Shown piece by piece: positions 24,101 through 26,489 of a DNA stretch of 26,489 nt (within the stretch, counting starts at the first letter, position 1; every line of letters starts with the position of its first letter). The stretch spans positions 1 to 26,489 of the forward strand of contig JBDSOC010000117.1 of NCBI GenBank assembly GCA_039915085.1, written 5' to 3'. Both the position numbers and the translations under genes were made by a program. Source of the DNA: JACMLD01 sp039915085 (GTDB lineage Bacteria > Bacteroidota > Bacteroidia > Chitinophagales > Chitinophagaceae). The notes under the pieces were generated by a model that was not told the origin of the DNA, ran no database searches, and was given only the letters and a program-made list of their open reading frames with translations.

Positions 24101-25319
24101 TAATAATCTGAACAGGCAGGATTATAACCAGAGTTTTAAAATTAATGCGCAGCTGGTACCAGTGCGGGATCTTACTATTGATATTAATATAGACAAGACA
24201 TTTGGCAAAACATATTCTGAATTATACAAAGACACAACGGCTACCGGCAATGGAAATTTCAACCGCCTGAGTCCATATTCATCGGGCAGTTTTAGTGTTA
24301 GTTATATTTCATTTAAGACATTGTTCAGCAAAGTAAGTCCTGATGAAGTCTCCGGTACTTTTCTTAAATTTCAGAATTACCGTGCGGTTTTATCAGAACG
24401 CCTGGCAAAGCTAAATCCTTATTCCAAAGATGCCGGCGGTAACCCCATACAAGATGCAGACGGCTATTATAAAGGTTATGGCAAATATGCACAGGATGTA
24501 CTGATACCTGCTTTTCTTGCAGCATATACAGGAAAAGATCCCAATAGTGTTGCTTTAATAAAACAGGACAATGCCAATATCAGTTCCAATCCTTTCAGTG
24601 GTATTAAACCATTGCCTAACTGGCGTATATCGTATAATGGTTTAACAAGAATTCCGGGTATGGAAAAAATATTCAGCAATTTTACCGTTACACATGCCTA
24701 CAACAGTACATTGAGTATGAATAGTTTTAATTCTGCGCTATTGTACCAGGATCCGCTGAGACAAAGTTATCCCGGGTTTATTGATACACTAACAGGTAAT
24801 TTTATTCCTTATTTCTTAGTGCCTAATATTACCATCTCTGAGGCATTTGCGCCGTTTATAGATCTGGATATGCAGCTTACCAACCAGATGGGCGCCCGGT
24901 TTGAATACAAAAAATCGCGTCAGCTGAGTTTAAGCCTGGTAGATTTCCAGTTGAGTGAATCGCGTTCTACTGAATTTACGTTCGGCGGCAGGTGGAGAAA
25001 GAAAGGCTTCCCTTTACCTTTTAAAGTTCCATTTACCAAAAAGGATACAAAGAAATTAGATAACGATATTACATTTACATTAGACTTCAGCATACGCGAT
25101 GACATAACTTCCAACAGCCGTTTGGACCAGTCAACTGTTTTGCCTACAGCCGGGCAAAAAGTGATCACCATATCACCCAGTATTGATTACGTGCTGAACA
25201 ACCGCGTAAAAATAATCCTGTATTTTGATCAGCGCAGAACAGAACCAAAAATTTCAACATCTGCACCTATCACCAATACAAAAGGTGGCATCAAAATCAA
25301 TATTTCATTGGCGCAATAA
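18102..25319 (+). CDS. sprA: SprA, outer-membrane translocon of the type 9 secretion system
   Basis: A 2405-residue protein, the size of SprA (Sov in Porphyromonas), the giant single-chain beta barrel through which T9SS substrates leave the cell. A signal peptide occupies about residues 1-32 (TALLTLLLGSN, then TIA-Q). Early segments include DRRGDKLSNP, YYIVEKIGNSYYRKPTYLTF and GSVDIIAGYQGQNIKNPTLP, and the protein carries many aromatic, alternating beta-barrel strands up to a C-terminal strand ending in KGGIKINISLAQ, all as expected for the family. There is no in-frame ATG until far inside the mature protein, so translation must begin at the TTG at 18102 or another non-ATG codon. The stop codon lies inside the terminator stem. 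Its presence predicts gliding or secretion of CTD-tagged proteins. Confidence 0.95.
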   Translation: MVVLFRSILKVNVTTLTALLTLLLGSNLSTIAQTKPGDSLKYPITDRRGDKLSNPGRTSLDLKDPANIKDSIEYDPKTKQYYIVEKIGNSYYRKPTYLTFDEYVRLRAKQDENDYFKKRSNVLSGLNKKMLRPKLSVGDNLFNRIFGNGKIEIKPQGSVDIIAGYQGQNIKNPTLPERARKSGGFDFDMNANLSVIANIGDKMRLPISYNTQATFDFENQLKLDYSGTNDEIIKRIEAGNVSFSTKGTLIQGAQQLFGIKAQLQFGKLSVTTVLANQRSQRQSLGLQGGSASNLFEFKADDYEENRHFLLAQYFRKNYNSVLANLPAVISKVQILQMEVWVTNRNGSTTEARDIVGLMDLGEDSAFNPGIQPYKRLPFGLPDNDVNTLYRSIINDPSSRSSSFVTSRLNALGLSPVQDFEKTFARKLTPADYYYDPQVGYLSLSQPLQSDEVLGVAFRYSYNGQIKQVGEFSQDIPPDTTAAKTGNQKVLFLKLLKATSQRPNLPLWDLMMKNVYVLKTKDGSYLSGVQATDFMLNVLYEQPSLGSKRYLPEGPRAGVPLLQILRLDTLNTRNDPQPDGIFDYIEGRTIFSQQARIVFPLLEPFGRDLQQRAFNGSPQSTIDQYVYYPLYDTIKEIAKTYANLDRFIISGKAKGSSASEISLGAFNVPQGSVSVSAGGTVLKEGIDYSVDYGLGTVRILNQAIVNSGVPVNVQFENNAGFGLQTRNYFATRLDYQLINTAKKSFSIGGQLVRMGERPYFSKVSTSDGDPIRNTMYGLDFNYRSEFPRLTRWLDKLPGYHTTEMSTIQAYGEMAALKPGHPPQIGKGTSGSIYIDDFEGATSNIDLRFPLISWTLASTPQNNGLFAESALTNDLSYGYNRAKLAWYNIEPNLQDAKGTNNPVKGYQDFSDPRIRAINQQEIYPTKSVDYGQAQLVTFDLAFYPTERGPYNFDARTGSIAPDGKLQNPKTRWGGIMRAIDQTDFETSNVEYIEFWMQDPFLMKPASTGGQFYINLGNISEDVLRDGRRQFENGLPGANGNAAVDNSSVWGNVPANPLQVTSAFSNDPADRPFQDIGFDGLGDDAEKAKFSAYLTQAGNILGTGSPAFQQVQSDPSTDNFKNYRDAAYDAQQSNILARYKQINNPQGNSPIADAGATITTAATLYPDQEDLNRDNTLNELEEYFQYKINLAPGQFTVGQNFITDKRSFTPNIPGGKAENWYLFRVPIQEYEKKVGNIPDFKSIRFIRMFMTGFEDSLVCRFAQFELVRNQWRNFTFNVDTTGNYTNVPVNSGTEFNVLAVNIEENSKRTPVPYVTPPGIERQQLLSNNNVNLFQNEQSMSLQICNLQKSDARGVFKTFNLDLRQYGTLSMFIHAEGRGAIDPLKPGALVAVIRLGSDFVSNYYEIKIPLTKTSYNATDPALIWPDQNELALSLQRLIQLKVTRNNASLPTNYYRETDADGKSYAILGNPNLGEVRGMFLGVQNIGQEPLCTEVWFNELRLSDLNEKGGLAALGRVDIKLADLGTLTLSGSFKGVGFGNLDQRVNERAKDNLTQFDAATNLELGKFFPQKAGISIPMYASYSQTLSTPEFDPYDLDIKLKDKIKAAGPNKDSIKNDAVDLTTIRTINFTNVKKNNTTGKKQRLWSIENIDLSYSYTRQEHHNPLIESDQLIVHRGGLGYNYSTNPKYIEPFKNFIKSKSPWFKFLKDFNFSPMPSILSFRGDAKRQFGAFRPRNVGGPKNVLPETYNKYFTFDRYYTLRWDFTRSLNLDFTATNFARVDEAPGRLSSFEKRQMWNNFLKGGRNVSYQHQATFSYALPTSKVPLLDWTTVRVGYIAKYGWLASSLDTVARSLGNFLNNSQDKNATAELDFTKLYQKSRFLRAVDWDAPKAVPVPTVPITKNSLDSTNIKGKKQKERKIKDPNALPEISTAVKVFARLLTSIKRMSINYSSTGTTSLAGYTDSTKILGMNWRTMAPGFDFVMGRQPDTNYINKFANKGFFTHNPLLNNLNRQDYNQSFKINAQLVPVRDLTIDINIDKTFGKTYSELYKDTTATGNGNFNRLSPYSSGSFSVSYISFKTLFSKVSPDEVSGTFLKFQNYRAVLSERLAKLNPYSKDAGGNPIQDADGYYKGYGKYAQDVLIPAFLAAYTGKDPNSVALIKQDNANISSNPFSGIKPLPNWRISYNGLTRIPGMEKIFSNFTVTHAYNSTLSMNSFNSALLYQDPLRQSYPGFIDTLTGNFIPYFLVPNITISEAFAPFIDLDMQLTNQMGARFEYKKSRQLSLSLVDFQLSESRSTEFTFGGRWRKKGFPLPFKVPFTKKDTKKLDNDITFTLDFSIRDDITSNSRLDQSTVLPTAGQKVITISPSIDYVLNNRVKIILYFDQRRTEPKISTSAPITNTKGGIKINISLAQ

Positions 25320-25358
25320 AGAAAGCTGCCAGGTAATACTCACAGCTTTCTTTATTGC
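25313..25358. terminator. Bidirectional terminator overlapping the sprA stop codon
   Basis: GCAATAAAGAAAGCTG (25313-25328) pairs perfectly over 16 bases with CAGCTTTCTTTATTGC (25343-25358), loop 14 bases. The TAA of sprA (25317-25319) is inside the left arm. The minus-strand lipoprotein gene ends 32 bases to the right, so the structure can serve both. Confidence 0.8.
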
Positions 25359-25390
25359 TCCCAAAATGGAGATCAGGATGTATGATCTGG

Positions 25391-25867
25391 TTATCTTATT
25401 GTGTACTGGTAACAACTACTCGTTAAAACCACCTCAAGGCTTACTGCATCTATTACCTGGAAATGAATATCATATTTTGCTCCTGTTGGAAGAGCTGTTA
25501 CATCACGCCACAGGGCTTCTTCACCATTGCCTGCATTATCTGTTTTAATAGACTGGGGTGTTAATCCCTTACCGAGAGTAAGCCATGCAGTACTGGTACA
25601 ATTATTATCAGCAGAATCTACAGCGCGTTGCAACAGGTAGTCGTGGTTTGGAGTGAGGTGGCTAACTTTTATGTCAAGGTCAATAATTTTTGCTGCATCC
25701 GCATTCTGCCGGAACTTAAGATATCCCTGGCTCTTTCCACCCGATAGTAATACATCCAGGTTATATTCCGGGTCTTTTAGCTGATCCTTTGTACAACTAT
25801 TCAATATAAATGCGATTACAACAAAACCCATTATCATCCCGGTTACCCGGGTGTTTAATTTTTTCAT
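25391..25867 (-). CDS. Predicted lipoprotein of unknown function
   Basis: A 158-residue protein with a lipoprotein signal: basic start MKKLNTR, hydrophobic MGFVVIAFIL and a lipobox LNSC with C25 as the lipidated residue. The residues after it (TKDQLKD) do not form the acidic S-D/E-rich surface-export signal known in some Bacteroidota, so the protein probably stays in the periplasmic leaflet. The mature part is about 134 residues, predicted beta-rich (LKFRQNADAAKIIDLDIKV, YLLQRAVDSADNN, YDIHFQVIDAVSLEVVL), and has two further cysteines (in DNNCTSTAW and SSCYQY) that could pair. I do not recognise the family. It converges with sprA but no functional link can be shown. Confidence 0.8.
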   Translation of the reverse strand: MKKLNTRVTGMIMGFVVIAFILNSCTKDQLKDPEYNLDVLLSGGKSQGYLKFRQNADAAKIIDLDIKVSHLTPNHDYLLQRAVDSADNNCTSTAWLTLGKGLTPQSIKTDNAGNGEEALWRDVTALPTGAKYDIHFQVIDAVSLEVVLTSSCYQYTIR

Positions 25868-26069
25868 TTTTAAAAATTTAGTTTAAATGATTATAATTTA
25901 ATATCAGACATGCCACGAATGAGCGGCTACCATAATGGTTTAATACAGTGATAGCTACAGTTAATAGCAATATTGATTAACTATTTAAAGGTAGGTGCCA
26001 CGAACTGGCAAGGGAAGTGTAACTGAGTATCTGACTGAATAAGGCAGTGGCCTGCGGAATAAAAGAAGT

Positions 26070-26489
26070 TTAGAAACGTTTCAGCAACGCATCCTTCCGG
26101 GTTCGTGAAACATTTATGCTGGATGCATCACTCATAATAAGATGTCCGCCTTCGCCGCGGACGTATTTTTTTACTTCATTCAAATTAACCATGTAAGAAT
26201 TATGTACCCGCAGAAAAAAAGGAAAGTCTGCCAGTTGAATTTCTATTTCTTTTAAAGTACGGCAGGCTACTATTTTAGTTTTATTCGCCAGTATAAAATG
26301 TGTATAGTTATCTTTTGCTTCGCAGTATATCACTTGTTCCGCAGGTATCAGTTCAAAGCCCCCCGCAGTTGGGACAGCAATTTTATTAAACCCGGCATTT
26401 TTATCCAGTATTTGTTTTAACAGCATCTGAAACTGTTCTGCCAATGGTAAATGCTGCGCCTCGTGTACTTTTTTTATTGCTGCTATCAA
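26070..26489 (-). CDS. LytTR-family response regulator, C-terminal part (cut by window edge)
   Basis: 139 residues remain, with the 5' end beyond the right edge. The first codon in the window is TTG in a stretch (IAAIKKVHEAQ) that reads like the last helix of a receiver domain, so it is an internal leucine and not a start. After a linker (about 12-35) comes a complete LytTR DNA-binding domain: IAVPTAGGFELIPAEQVIYC, AKDNYTHFILANKTKIV, RTLKEIEIQL, FLRVHNSYMVNLNEVKKY and INVSRTRKDALLKRF. Such proteins act with a sensor kinase of the LytS or histidine-kinase-5TM type, often the next gene upstream; here that would lie beyond the edge. Intergenic sequence of 202 bases separates it from the lipoprotein gene, including TGCCACGAA as a direct repeat (25911-25919, 25996-26004). 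Confidence 0.9.
   Translation of the reverse strand: MIAAIKKVHEAQHLPLAEQFQMLLKQILDKNAGFNKIAVPTAGGFELIPAEQVIYCEAKDNYTHFILANKTKIVACRTLKEIEIQLADFPFFLRVHNSYMVNLNEVKKYVRGEGGHLIMSDASSINVSRTRKDALLKRF

Noticed and set aside
26486..26489. TTG at the right edge as the start of the LytTR protein
   Set aside because: The residues look like the last helix of a receiver domain, so the gene continues beyond the window.

Overview
The window reads as a chromosomal housekeeping segment from a member of the Bacteroidota, most like the Chitinophagaceae or relatives. The main evidence is a 2.4-kDa-residue-scale SprA (type 9 secretion translocon) directly after ruvA, PurS as a separate small gene, promoters of the TAnnTTTG type, almost no Shine-Dalgarno sequences, and AT-rich DNA with many short palindromic or low-complexity spacers. 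I see no rRNA, tRNA, CRISPR array, insertion sequence, prophage or defence cassette. I did not find an evident new multigene system. The strongest unusual signals are regulatory and small-scale.

Layout, left to right. At 1-1395 on the minus strand lie lptG-like permease and then lpxB (cut by the window edge), an outer-membrane lipid pair. A repeat-like spacer and a small plus-strand membrane protein (2092-2439) follow, then tgt on the minus strand. At 3966-6425 on the plus strand come a membrane family 2 glycosyltransferase, rsmG and an orphan NarL/LuxR-type response regulator. After the regulator there is a candidate 40-codon gene ending on a bidirectional terminator. From 6735 to 12561 everything is on the minus strand: an exported M1 metallopeptidase, a PepSY-like periplasmic protein, and the run pepP-pssA-purS-rsmI. 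pckA (13003-14607, plus) has a good promoter and terminator and is followed by a REP-like palindrome cluster. Then a Cys/Met-metabolism PLP enzyme and fabH (minus), ruvA and sprA (plus), a small lipoprotein (minus), and the C-terminal part of a LytTR response regulator (minus, cut by the right edge).

How the genes relate. Several serve the envelope: lpxB and lptG (lipopolysaccharide), pssA (phosphatidylethanolamine precursor), fabH (fatty acid initiation), the glycosyltransferase, and SprA (protein export). Others are translation or RNA modification (tgt, rsmG, rsmI), core metabolism (purS, pckA, the transsulfuration-family enzyme), DNA repair (ruvA) and proteolysis (M1 peptidase, pepP).

Best leads: (1) the response regulator gene and a downstream 40-codon ORF are each preceded by the same module, GTGGTATTG inside a NarL-like inverted repeat, then exactly 20 bases, then a TAnnTTTG-like box; (2) Tgt lacks the CxCxxC zinc cysteines of the E. 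coli enzyme; (3) sprA has no ATG and must use TTG, with a promoter placed to fit; (4) fabH is bracketed on both sides by inverted pairs of AATGTGAAAATG-type sequence; (5) nested inverted repeats lie in the lptG upstream spacer.
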